Of a DNA stretch of 41,737 nucleotides, positions 29,140 through 38,166 are shown piece after piece. The stretch's first letter is position 1. The number at the start of each line of letters is the position of its first letter. The notes under the pieces were generated by a model, which saw nothing but the letters and a program-made list of their open reading frames with translations, made no database searches and had not been told where the DNA came from. A program made the position numbers and the translations under genes. Source of the DNA: Hondaea fermentalgiana (Eukaryota > Sar > Bigyra > Thraustochytrida > Thraustochytriidae); the NCBI GenBank assembly GCA_014084085.1, contig NPFB01000022.1:417106-458842 (forward strand). The letters are read 5' to 3'.

Positions 29140-29194
29140 TGCGATGCGATGCAACGCGATGCGACGCAGGGCGATGCGATGCGACGCGGCGCGA
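29140..29194. repeat. 5-bp-period TGCGA/CGCGA tract (second copy)
   Basis: Eleven successive pentamers (TGCGA, TGCGA, TGCAA, CGCGA, ...) directly follow a ~100-bp TTTC-rich pyrimidine tract (29041-29138). It has the same motif and strand as 19962-20011. Confidence 0.85.
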
Positions 29195-30113
29195 GCCTCG
29201 CTCTCCCGCTGCCAGGGACCCACACACGCGTCCACCGCCTTCGTCGCGGAGCGGCCTGCCGCTGCCTCCCGCTGCAGCTTCCGCGGCGCGGCGCGATCGA
29301 CCGCCCGCCCGCCCCGTCCTGGGCGCACCGAGGAATCCGATTTTCAGCTGCGGCTGCCTCTCTCTCTCTGCCCGTCCAGGCGGCAGCCGCATCCGAGCCG
29401 AAGCCAAGCGAGGCGAAGCGACTCGGCTCCAGCCGCGCCACACTGCGCGACGTCGCCGGTGCGCGCAGGCGAGCGGGCAGGGCAGAGCAGGGCAGGGCCT
29501 CGGGGCGCGCGCGGCGCGATCTTCGCGCGCAAGAACCGCAACGTCGCGCGGTCTCCAGCCCCCGCGGGACGAGCGGCAGGCGGAGAAGATCAGGCAGGTT
29601 ACCGCCGCAGGCAGCTGCAGCTGCAGGCAGGCAGGCAGGCACGTTAGAGGATTTTGAAAACTTACAAAGCCTTTCGAACGAGGATAGAGGGAAAGAACTG
29701 AGGTGGTAAAAGGAAGCCGCGGGAAACTCGCGCGAGGCCTCGGCCCACGCTCCAACCCCGGCCTGCCATGGCCGCTGGCCCCGGCCCCGGGCGACGCGCC
29801 GCACCCAGCCAGCGGCTTTTCGGCGAGCGCGGTGCGGGCGGCAGCCGAATTGGCAAGGCGCATGCACGCATCTTGACGCACGCGTGCGCTGCGGTTCAAA
29901 TCTTCCCCGCCGCAGGACGACCCCTCGCGCGGGGGCACGGCGCACGTCTAGGGCCGGAATGACCGCTGCCCACAGGGACAGCTGCCATTCCCCGTGGCGT
30001 TCTCTCGCGTTCTCACATTGAATTTACTATTATGCCTAGGGTGGGGTCAAGGCGGCGTCTCGCGCAGGATGCCCCTGCGACGAAAGCCGTACTTTGGATG
30101 GCGCGAAAGCGCG

Positions 30114-30136
30114 ACTTGCAGCGCGGCGCTGCAAGT
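30114..30136. repeat. Perfect inverted repeat, 11-bp arms
   Basis: ACTTGCAGCGC, one G, then GCGCTGCAAGT. The arms are perfectly complementary with a 1-bp centre. Such a symmetric site could bind a dimeric protein or extrude as a cruciform. It contains the GCAAGT core also found in the iterated elements at 10.3 and 16.0 kb. Confidence 0.9.
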
Positions 30137-30967
30137 GCGGGGCGAGGGGGGTGCGCGCGGAGTCCCGGAGCGCAAGCTTCTGCACCCGCCGGTCCCCATG
30201 TCCGCTGCATCTTTTTTACATTAACAGTAACCACAAGCAACAACCTAACTTTTCAGGCGTGAGAAAAGAAAGAAGTCCAGCCCACTCGCCAAGCAGCCAG
30301 AGAGAAACTTGTGAGACAGGAAACAGCGCAACAGGAACGACCCGAGGGCGCCAATCTGTCTGCCTTGCCACGCAGGGACGAAGAAGCGCGCGATGCGATG
30401 CGGCGCGACCTCCTCTCCTTCAAGTCCGAGCAAGATGTTTTTCCATGCCGCAGTGGCCGCTTGCGTTGCTTCTTTTCTCTCTCTCCGACTGCGACCCGTA
30501 GTTCGGGACCGGCCCAAGGCGCCGAACGCGCCCCCTAGATCGGCTCCGCTCGGCATATCAAGCAGCCGCACCGTGACAGAGAGACAGAGACACAGACAGA
30601 CAGAGACAGACAAACCGGGCGGCTGGCGCCGAATGAAGGGAGAGAAAGCAAGCAGGCGAGCAGGCAAGCAGGCAAGCTCAAGTTGCAGTCAACGTCGCGT
30701 GCGTGCGTGCATGTATGCATGACGCATGCAGGACGGGCGGGCGGCGCATCATGCATGCATTTACAGTGATCTCCTGCTGCGCTGCGTGCGATGGCAGGTT
30801 CGTGCATGGACGGCGCAATTCAGCCAGTTAGATTAGCGTCGAGAAGCGGTTGTTTGTTGCTGTTGGCTAGAGCCAGGACGCCACGAGGAGGACGACATGC
30901 ACAGACCGTGGCTGGCGGGCCGGCAGATTCCACGCCCATCCGATCGACCGACCGACCGAACGATCGC

Positions 30968-30997
30968 TCGATTCGATTCGATTCGATTCGATTCGAT
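30968..30997. repeat. (CGATT)n pentanucleotide microsatellite
   Basis: Five to six uninterrupted copies of ATTCG/CGATT, flanked by CGATCG-type sequence. A related GATC/CATC tetranucleotide tract lies at 31401-31432. Confidence 0.92.
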
Positions 30998-32836
30998 CGC
31001 TCGAGCATCGTCGCGCTCCAGCTCCTGGCAGCTCCGGCTCCGGCTGCGGCTCCGGCTGCGGCTTCCCCGCCGAAAAGAAAGAAAGGGAAGAAACGGGAGA
31101 AGAAAGAAGGGAAAAGAGAAGAACCAGTGCAGCACCAGCACCACTGCAACCAGCCAGGCAGAGAAGATACTTTCTGGTGCAGGCGCGGCAGGCTGCCTGC
31201 CTGCCGTGGCCGGCCGGGGAAGCGCCGCCCGCGCTGCGGCGGTGGCTGGCGCCTCGTGGCCCGCGTAGTACTACCGCTGCGGCGGCAGGGCTGCCAGCCA
31301 CCGTAGCCACCCTGGCGGCCAGTCGGGCGGGGAAGCCCTCCCTCTCGTGGGCTGCTGCTGCAGCTGCTTCCCGTCCGAATCTCAAAGTTTTCTTTTCACA
31401 TCGATCCATCGATCGATCCATCGATCGATCGAGGGACCGAGGGATCGAGGGACCGAGGGAGGGCGCACCGAGCTGGCGCACGCTCGCTCAGGCACGAGGC
31501 GGGGGCGGCCAGGCCCCGCGGCGCGATCCTCGCCGGCGGAGGCGGGGCCGGTCGGCAGCGGTCGGCAGCGGCAGCGGCCGGCAGGCAGGCCGTGGGCCCT
31601 CGCAGGGCCGCCTCGGCGAGGAGACCTGTGAGCTCGGCTTGGCTGGGCTCGGTTGGTCGGTCGGTTGGTTGGTGAGTTATTATCACCGGCCACAGATCGA
31701 TCGATGGACCGATGGATCGACCGATTTTTCAAGTTCAAACGCCACCACCAGTGTCCGATGGCCGCTCGCTCGCACACCGTGGGATCAGAACCAAGCCAAC
31801 CTCCGAAGCGATCGCACCCAGAGCCCCGCGGCGCCTCTGCCCGGAATCCCCGCGCCGTGACGTGGCGGAGCGTGACGCGGCGCGGCCGCCAAGCCAGCCA
31901 GGCCTGCAGCCGCAGTGGCCGCTGCCAGTGGCGGCAGAAAAGTTGCCAAGGGCGAGTGGCAGGCCGGACGCGGCCGCGGCCGGTTCGCCGCCGCTGCCTC
32001 TTTTGCCCCGCCGCCCGGGGCCGGAATGACGGCTGGTCCGGGCGCCGCGCGGGTGTGCACCGCGTGGGCGAAATCCGGGTCGCTCGCCGCGCGCCCGTGC
32101 GTGCGCTGCAGCTGGCTGCTGGTGGATGTGAGGATGCGAGCAAGCAAGGTCGCGGCATCTCCTTGCCGGAGGAGGAGGAGCACGGCCACGAGCGGGCCTG
32201 ATCGCGTGCGTGCCTTCGTGGGCTCGTGCTCATGCTGCGCTCGCTGTGCCCTCCAAGATGCTGCCAATGCGGCTGCTGATGCTGCTGCACTGTTAAAGAA
32301 AGCTTTGCGAGGGCCGACCCGAAGACGAGACGGGTGCAGCAGTCTGAGCGTAGTATCCGTGCTTCGCCAAGGACCAGGAGGGCCCGCCATGGGTGCAATA
32401 GGGGCCCGCGGCCTGCAGGCAGAACCCGCGCGCGAGGTCTTACAGCGCGGCGTCATCGCCTCCGCCACCTTCCGTCGCGGCGCGGCCAGCACTGGCCAGA
32501 GCTCATCTCCCCGGTCCACCAGTGGACAGGCAACAAAGTGCGCGGGGCCGAGTGGTATGTGATGGATGGCACGGCGCATCCGAGACTGTGGCGATCCGAG
32601 TGAGCGCTGTGTTGCACGCTGCCGCTGTGCCGAGAGCTTCTTCCGGCCGGGCCAGCATGGGTCCGCGTTGCCTTGCTGCTGCTGCTGCTGATGATGATGA
32701 TGACGATGGCATCAGCCACCGGGCTCGCCATTGATCATTTCGGACCACGACGCAGGCTCGAAGGACGTGAGCACATTTGCTGCCACTCTGTCCCCAGTGC
32801 GAAGTGAGCGCTATCGGTGAACGCACAATGACTCTC

Positions 32837-32837
<1 letters not shown>

Positions 32838-32881
<44 letters not shown>
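32838..32881. repeat. (TC)n dinucleotide microsatellite
   Basis: About 22 perfect TC units, the longest dinucleotide run in the window. Confidence 0.97.
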
Positions 32882-32883
<2 letters not shown>

Positions 32884-33100
32884 AGCACGCGCAAGCTCGG
32901 CGATTCTGGCCAGCCAAGTCCGTGATGTGCGGACGTCGCAGATCAGGTCACCGGGGTCTTGGCTATGCCGCCACAGAAGCGTACGCACAGGCGACAGCGA
33001 CGCCAGATTGTGCTGCCAAGGTGCCAAATGTGGCGTGGGCAACGCGCGGTCATTCGACAACTTACAGTTAGCTTGGGGAGGGTCAGTCAATCAAGTCCTT

Positions 33101-33152
33101 GTGCAAGTTCATGTGCAAGTTCATGTGCAAGTCAATGTGCATGTCAATGTGC
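33101..33152. repeat. 12-bp tandem repeat GTGCAAGTTCAT
   Basis: About four copies of GTGCAAGTTCAT and variants (GTGCAAGTCAAT, GTGCATGTCAAT) lie in tandem ~350 bp downstream of the uL13m stop. Confidence 0.88.
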
Positions 33153-33504
33153 GTCACAGTTTATACTAAAGAAGAAAGCCAAAAGAACTCGAGCGCATAA
33201 AGAAGGGAAGACGCGCGCTGGCTCGCTCGCTCGCTCGCTCGCGCGCTCGCGCGCCCGCATCGAAAGGAGCGGAATGTGTATGCACGCATGCACGGGAGCA
33301 GTTCACAGTGAGCCCGGTGAATCTCCTTTCAGAGCAATGCGAGGGAGACGCAATGCCGGCGCAAGACATGACAAAGCAAAGAACAAGAGCAATTTGTTCC
33401 TTGCTTTTGCATGCGCCCCTACTTTTCGCGTGTCGCGCCGAGCACCGACTGCCCCGTACATGGTCTGCGCTCTGTGCTCTCGAGCCCTGTGCTCTTTTGC
33501 AAGC

Positions 33505-34116
33505 TTACTTTGGCGGCTTGGGCTCCCAGCCCGCAGGCGGTTCCAGAGGAACGCCGTCGAGAATCTTCTCCTCGCCATCAGATTCGTCCACATAGTAAAA
33601 GTTGAGCGTAGGCGGGCTCTTGGCCGCCTTGCGCCGCGCCGCGCCGTCCATGTAGGGCTCGGGCGTCCGCGCGAGCATCTCCGCAATCTGCTCCTGCTGC
33701 TCCTCCGTAAAGTGGCTGAGCTCAGGGAAATCTGCGCCCTGATAGATGCGCAGACGCTGCATGCGCTGCTTGCGAAGACGGTTCTTGGGCAGCATGCCAT
33801 TCACAGCCCGCTCCAAAAGCTCCTCGGGCCTGCCCTTGCGCTCCACAAGGTCCCGCGGCGTCATCGACCGAAAGCCGCCGGGATATCCGGTGTGCCACCT
33901 GTACAGCTTTTGGTCAAACTTGCGTCCAGAAAACCTCATGTCCTCCGCGTTCACCACGACCACGTTGTCACCGTTGTCCAGGTGCGGCGAAAACGTCGGC
34001 TTGTGCTTGCCCATAATCAGCGGGATGATGCGCGTCGCCATGCGCCCCACCACCTGCTCCCGCGCGTCGATAAAGTGCCACATTACGTGGTTCATGCGCG
34101 ACTTGCCGCACGACAT
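33505..34116 (-). CDS. Mitochondrial large-subunit ribosomal protein uL13m
   Basis: This 203-residue protein is a bacterial-type L13 family member, an early-assembling 50S protein expected to act in the mitochondrial ribosome. It shows the family core: FIDAREQVVGRMATRI (15-30), GKHKPTFSPHLDNGD, VVVVNAE, a YRWHTGYPGG segment, and GMLPKN (107-112) followed by RLRIYQG. About 50 extra residues at the C-terminus, ending PPAGWEPKPPK, exceed the bacterial length of ~142. The first ATG (34116) leaves only ~13 residues before the L13 fold, short for a mitochondrial presequence. The frame stays open upstream to a TGA at about 34252 through a CAG-rich Gln/Arg stretch without ATG. A non-AUG start or an unprocessed internal signal is therefore possible. 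Confidence 0.92.
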   Translation of the reverse strand: MSCGKSRMNHVMWHFIDAREQVVGRMATRIIPLIMGKHKPTFSPHLDNGDNVVVVNAEDMRFSGRKFDQKLYRWHTGYPGGFRSMTPRDLVERKGRPEELLERAVNGMLPKNRLRKQRMQRLRIYQGADFPELSHFTEEQQEQIAEMLARTPEPYMDGAARRKAAKSPPTLNFYYVDESDGEEKILDGVPLEPPAGWEPKPPK

Positions 34117-34682
34117 CTTGGCGCTGCCTTTGTTCCTCTTGCTGCTCCTGCTGCTCCTAACCCACTCTTTCTCCTGCTCCTGCTGCTGCTGCCGCTGCTG
34201 CTGCTGCTGCTGCTGCTTGAGCACGTCCTCCGCGCGTCTCTTGCCGCACGATCAGTCAGAAAAGGCAACCAGCCAGATCGTCCTTTCGCAAGCCTGGCGA
34301 CCTGCGCGCTCCCAGCGAGCACAACGAGCACGCACAGCCCGCCGTCGCTGCCACCAGCGACGTCTCCGCAAGCCTCGCGCCGATCGGGACTGGCCTCGCG
34401 CGCGTGCTGCGACGTCCTCGTCCCTTTCCCTTCCTCTCCTCTCCCCTCTCGCTCGCGCCCAGTCACCGCGCCCGGTTAGGTTTGCCTAGGGTCGTAGCTG
34501 CAAACAGCGCCGGTCTATCGCCACTGTCTTGGGTCTCTTTTTGGTTTTCCCACGTGGACCTCCATACACATTTCAAATCAGGATGATCTGAGGAAAAAGG
34601 CCGCAGCGCATTCGTCGCTTGCTCGCTCGCTCGCTCGCTCGCTCTGTAGTCCTGGACCCTTTGGGCCAGGCGTCGCGCAAAT
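34117..34682. other. Divergent region between uL13m and the DUF7064-like gene
   Basis: This 566-bp shared promoter region has a CAG/CTG-rich tract next to uL13m (34140-34216), flanked by two copies of TCGTGCGGCAAG on the minus strand. A (GCTC)n tract (34616-34644) lies ~40 bp upstream of the other gene's ATG. No further gene was seen. Confidence 0.65.
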
Positions 34683-36038
34683 ATGCTCCCATTAGAGGTG
34701 GTCGTGGCCGCCACCACCCTGCTCGCGGCAGCAGCCGGAACGTGGCTCCTCAGGAGCACCCCAAAGGCCGAGCGAGGACCCCGCGGCGAGAAACTCGACC
34801 CAGCCGGAGGCACGCGGCTCAAGAACCTGCTAGGCTATGGCATGGCTCTCATTGCCAAACACAGAGAACGCCAGGCGTGTGCAAAGGCCTCGTTGCGGGA
34901 ACTCGAGGCCTTTCACAAACCAGAGCCGCATCCTTTCTTCAATGAATCCTTTTACTTTCATGGTTGCGACCGCGATACAGGAGATCATGTGTCAGCCCGC
35001 CTCAGCCGCCATGGTAGCGGGGCCGAGAAGAGCTACGTTGTTTTCTTTCTCGACATCGCTGGCGTTGGAATCTTCTCATTTGAGCGCGATGATGTCCCCG
35101 TTTCCGACGCCGCTCGGGCTTCGGGTCGCCCATCTGCCTGTGGGCTCGAACTCGAGTGTCTCGAGCCCATGCGCAAATGGCGCCTTCGTTTCGACGGCAA
35201 AATGCGCCGCGGCTGTCACACTCCTCAACAGGCGCGTACTCTTTCAGACAGTGACCTCATCGAGGTTGATGTAGATCTCGTCTACGAACGCCAAACTCCA
35301 GTCTTTTACTACATGCGCGACGATTGCGCGGAAACCCTCGCCAACAATCTTTCGCAGGAACCCTGGGGTATCCAATTCGCCAAGGTGTGTCTCAATCGTT
35401 CCAAAAACCACGGACACTACGAAGACTTTGGCACGCTTTCTGGGACTGTCCGCATCAATGGCATTTCTTCACGCGAATACGCCTTTGACACCTTTAGAGA
35501 CCACTCATGGGATATCCGCCGCTGGGCCACGATGGACAGTGTACTCATTCTTCTTGTCACGCTCGAGGAACCCTTGCATCTTTTCGGACACGAATACTGG
35601 TTTCTCGATCTCACGCTTGTATCCATGCCTGGAAACACGAGCGGGGTCGCGCGATACAGCACGGGCTACATGTTGCCCAAAGAGTCTCTTGACCCCGACG
35701 CACCAGTCCTTTGCCTTGTTCGAGGGACCTCCATTCTCGATGTTCCCTGGGTACGCCACCCCGACGGAACTCGCGAGCCAGAGGCCGAAACGGATGTCGT
35801 CATGTATGTTCGTCCCGAGGCCGCGCAAATGCCTGCCATCCCTGTGCGCGTTCACATGAGCGGCACCGTGCGCCGTCTCATCTACTATCCCGATGGAAAT
35901 CAATTTCAGTATATGGAGGACGGCCTCGATTTTCGGGTCACCAACCTCGCCTCTGGCCAACAAGTCAAGGCCTACGGCAGCCGTCAAAGCGGTTTTCGTC
36001 AAGGTGACTTTGATCCTTCGCTGGGTGGTTGTGGATAG
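34683..36038 (+). CDS. N-terminally anchored DUF7064-like protein
   Basis: The product is 451 residues. Residues 5-23 are a hydrophobic Ala/Leu/Val segment followed by Arg/Lys, typical of a signal anchor, so the bulk is probably membrane-tethered. The core resembles the uncharacterised DUF7064/DUF7065 domains found in front of PEP-synthase-like proteins of animals, thought to form AttH/CrtC-like double beta barrels. Matching features are WRLRFDGKMRRG (from about 166), YEDFGTLSGTVRINGI, the RDHSW motif at Arg272-Trp276 followed by DIRRW, and a late VTNLASGQQVKAYG strand. The assignment is by motif recognition and is moderate. No catalytic residues are defined for the family; lipid or terpenoid handling would be speculation. 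The gene has an unambiguous ATG and no intron. Confidence 0.72.
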   Translation: MLPLEVVVAATTLLAAAAGTWLLRSTPKAERGPRGEKLDPAGGTRLKNLLGYGMALIAKHRERQACAKASLRELEAFHKPEPHPFFNESFYFHGCDRDTGDHVSARLSRHGSGAEKSYVVFFLDIAGVGIFSFERDDVPVSDAARASGRPSACGLELECLEPMRKWRLRFDGKMRRGCHTPQQARTLSDSDLIEVDVDLVYERQTPVFYYMRDDCAETLANNLSQEPWGIQFAKVCLNRSKNHGHYEDFGTLSGTVRINGISSREYAFDTFRDHSWDIRRWATMDSVLILLVTLEEPLHLFGHEYWFLDLTLVSMPGNTSGVARYSTGYMLPKESLDPDAPVLCLVRGTSILDVPWVRHPDGTREPEAETDVVMYVRPEAAQMPAIPVRVHMSGTVRRLIYYPDGNQFQYMEDGLDFRVTNLASGQQVKAYGSRQSGFRQGDFDPSLGGCG

Positions 36039-36162
36039 ATAGACATGCCAAACTTCCTCTGTGGACTGATGAAAATACCTGAACGAGGCGAGCGATGTCT
36101 TTTGTGTGTCTAGTATCATTTTGTTTCTTTCCATCTGATCATGCTGCGACGAACCCAGATTT

Positions 36163-36512
36163 TCTGCTCTCTCCTGAGAAGATATTCAAATCTTCAAGCT
36201 ATCAAAAGATCGTGATGGGTTTTCAGGGTATATGCGTCAAGTCGATCTTGGTAATAGTGACTGACAGTCTGAAAATTTTGGCTGATCGTGCGAAACCCCA
36301 AGACTAAATTGTCTGCACTCAGAGTCTGTTCTTCTGGTCTTCTCTCTCTTGAGAAAAAGTACAAGTCTTCAAGCTATCCAAAGATCGTGCTGGGTCTTCA
36401 AGGCATATGCGTCAAGTCGATCATTGTGATAGTGACTGACAGTCTGAAAAAATTGGCTAATCGTGCGAAACCCCAAGACAAAATCGTCTGCACTCAGGGT
36501 CTGCTTCCAGGC
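36163..36512. repeat. 175-bp tandem duplication
   Basis: Two adjacent copies (about 36163-36337 and 36338-36512) share a 175-bp period. TCTTCAAGCTATC is at 36191 and 36366, and TCGTGCGAAACCCCAAGAC at 36286 and 36461. They are about 85-90 percent identical. Copy 2 keeps an open plus-strand frame where copy 1 has a stop after AAACCCCAAGAC. The repeat sits between the converging 3' ends of the DUF7064-like and IPP isomerase genes. Confidence 0.95.
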
Positions 36513-36709
36513 GCGGAGAATTCAAATAGTTGTGCTGCTTTTTTACTTTTCAAAAACAAAAAAAGCAGCAATCGACAAAGTGACTGACACATAAGCTTGT
36601 GAATTCACATAGTAATCTACGTCAAAGTGAATGTAGCTCTTTTCTCTCTCTCCAGCTGGAGAGTTTCTGCGTCTCTGATGTGTAAAGTGCGAACATGCAG
36701 CGGAGCAAC

Positions 36710-37722
36710 TTACTCCTTGGCCGGAGCGATGCGGTGGATCGTTTCGTGGTCCTCGCAAGACTTGAGGTCACCATCGCGCATCGCCTGCCACCACTTGCCA
36801 AGGAACATCTTCTGGATGTATCCGAACCAAGGAGAAATGAGGGTACCCTTCTCCGGGGCCTCCTCGAGGAAGGTCTTGAGCTCCTCCTCGGAAAAGTAGC
36901 GCGCCTCCGCGACCTCGTTAGGCACAGGAGCAACATCGACATCAGCCTGGATGACCAGCACGTGGTCAATCTCGTGCTCGCCCCACTGCGTGCCCTCCAT
37001 CTTGGCAACGTAGTGAATACGCGTCAGGTAGTGGAACTTCTCAATGGGCACCTGCTCAGCCTTGATACCAAGCTCGTGCTCGAGCTTGCGGATCGCGGCC
37101 CGCTTCACACCAAGGGCATCCTTGAGCTCCATCTCACCGTCAACCCAAAGAGGGTGGCTGCAGCACGTGTTGGCCCAGTACGCAGGGAAGGTGATCTTGT
37201 CATCCGAGCGCTTCTGGAGCAGGAGCTTGCCCTCCGAGTTGAACAGGAAGACGCTAAAGGCGCGGTGCAAGAGACCCTTGTCGATGTTCTCGAGGAGATG
37301 CGTCTCGAGCTTGGTACCCGGTCGCTCGGCCTTATCCTGCGTGTCGACCACGATCACGCGCTCCTCCATGAGGGCCACCTGCGTGGCATCAAAGCTCTGT
37401 GCAATAATAAAAAGGACAAACGCATACAATTCAAGCACAGCATAGAATGCAGCAGTTAGAAGAAGCAGTAGCAAGAAGGCGTGCAAAGTCACGCAGTTAG
37501 TTGAACTTGTCCTCTTCTTCGACACAAACAGGGATCGCGCGCTTGCGCTCCTCCCTCCCTCGCAGAGTCGCCCACGACGCGTGCTGCTGGTTGGCGCGAT
37601 ACCAATGCCGTCATCCATCACAGCCACGTGCGTGCGCGCGGCGCGCAGCTAAAACGCGCGCACAGCGCCGGCGCTACGCGGGGCTCATGAGCACGTACCT
37701 CGAGGCTCGGGTTGGCGGCCAT
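36710..37722 (-). CDS. IDI1: Isopentenyl-diphosphate delta-isomerase type I (two exons)
   Basis: This Nudix-fold enzyme interconverts IPP and DMAPP, the step before prenyl-chain synthesis for sterols, squalene and carotenoids. The best model is complement(join(36710..37396, 37699..37722)). Exon 1 encodes MAANPSLE and ends in GAG before GTACGT. Exon 2 starts SFDATQVALMEERVIVVD after CACAG, and both junctions are phase 0. The 236-residue product fits the family length. Catalytic features: NTCCSHP (Cys86/Cys87) and WGEHEIDHVL (Glu148/Glu150), with HRAFSVFLFN and a Nudix-like RKLEHELG. Reading exon 2 straight upstream gives a hydrophobic artefact translation of the intron with no ATG. No peroxisomal SKL tail is seen (it ends APAKE). 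It is transcribed toward the 175-bp repeats. Confidence 0.93.
37397..37698 (-). other. GT-AG intron in the isopentenyl-diphosphate isomerase gene
   Basis: A 302-bp intron with 5' site GAG|GTACGT and 3' site TTGCACAG|AGC on the minus strand, preceded by a T-rich stretch (GTCCTTTTTATTATTG). It restores the expected N-terminus in phase 0. It is the only intron identified in the window. Confidence 0.88.
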
Positions 37723-38166
37723 GGTTGTGTTGTGTGCGGGGAAGTCTGCTTCGAACGGCGCTCCACGTCGGCAACGAGTCGGCGACGGCGACGATGACGA
37801 TGGGTTTCTGCTGTCGCGCAATCATCTTACGCGAAAACGCCAGGGATGCCCCCCTCTTACCTCCCATCTACCAGGAAAGTGTGCAAGGGGGGGCAGACAC
37901 AAACAAGAGCTCTTTCTTCTCTCCTTTCTTTTCTTTCCTTCCTCGCGTTCATTCACTGTCAATCATTCATTCAATCATGAACGCATTAGCCTATAGCCTA
38001 GGCTAATGACATCACACGCGCTCATCACATGTCAATTTCGTTTTTTAATTTTAAACTGCTGGTGGGACTTGGCCCAAAGGCCAAGGACCACAGAGAGAAA
38101 GGAGGGAAAAGTATGCGAGGCACGACGCCGAACAAATCACCGGACCCAAGAGCCTACAGACAGCTT
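37723..38166. other. Upstream region of the isomerase gene / 3' flank of the J-domain gene
   Basis: These 444 bp lie between two minus-strand genes. A pyrimidine-rich run (37910-37945), CATT repeats (37962-37975) and an inverted repeat (ATTAGCC ... GGCTAAT, 37985-38007) are followed by TGACATCA (38006-38013), a CRE-like half-site combination of the kind bZIP proteins bind. Regulatory meaning is speculative. Confidence 0.5.

Larger units (their letters stand above)
27765..33504. other. 5.7-kb gene desert upstream of the large orphan gene
   Basis: No domain-bearing protein, tRNA or rRNA was recognised on either strand. Frames up to ~360 codons exist (28684-29709 +, 28860-29945 -, 31382-32398 -, 31915-32562 +). 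They are Arg/Ala/Ser/Cys-rich, overlap each other on both strands and cover microsatellites. Contents seen: TTTGC/TCTGC pentamers (27938-27965), AAGCC pentamers (28691-28725), a TTTC-rich pyrimidine tract (29041-29138), TGCGA pentamers (29140-29194), AGACAG repeats (30577-30612), a perfect palindrome (30114-30136), (CGATT)n, GATC-rich repeats, (TC)n and a 12-bp tandem repeat (33101-33152). It could be a very long 5' leader/promoter or host non-coding transcripts. Confidence 0.65.

Noticed and set aside
29890..29915. GGTTCAAATCTT resembling a tRNA B box
   Set aside because: Flanking bases cannot form a T-arm stem or acceptor stem, and no A box is found at the right distance.
28684..29945. 341- and 361-codon opposing frames in the gene desert
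   Set aside because: They translate through TTTC and TGCGA microsatellites, overlap each other and show no domain.
32959..34479. 506-codon plus-strand frame overlapping uL13m
   Set aside because: It is the antisense shadow of uL13m plus repeat DNA; the conserved L13 motifs are on the minus strand.
4284..38000. GCCTAGG near several gene ends (about 4284, 30034, 34487, 37996) as a shared motif
   Set aside because: A 7-mer is expected several times in 42 kb on two strands; flanking bases are not conserved.
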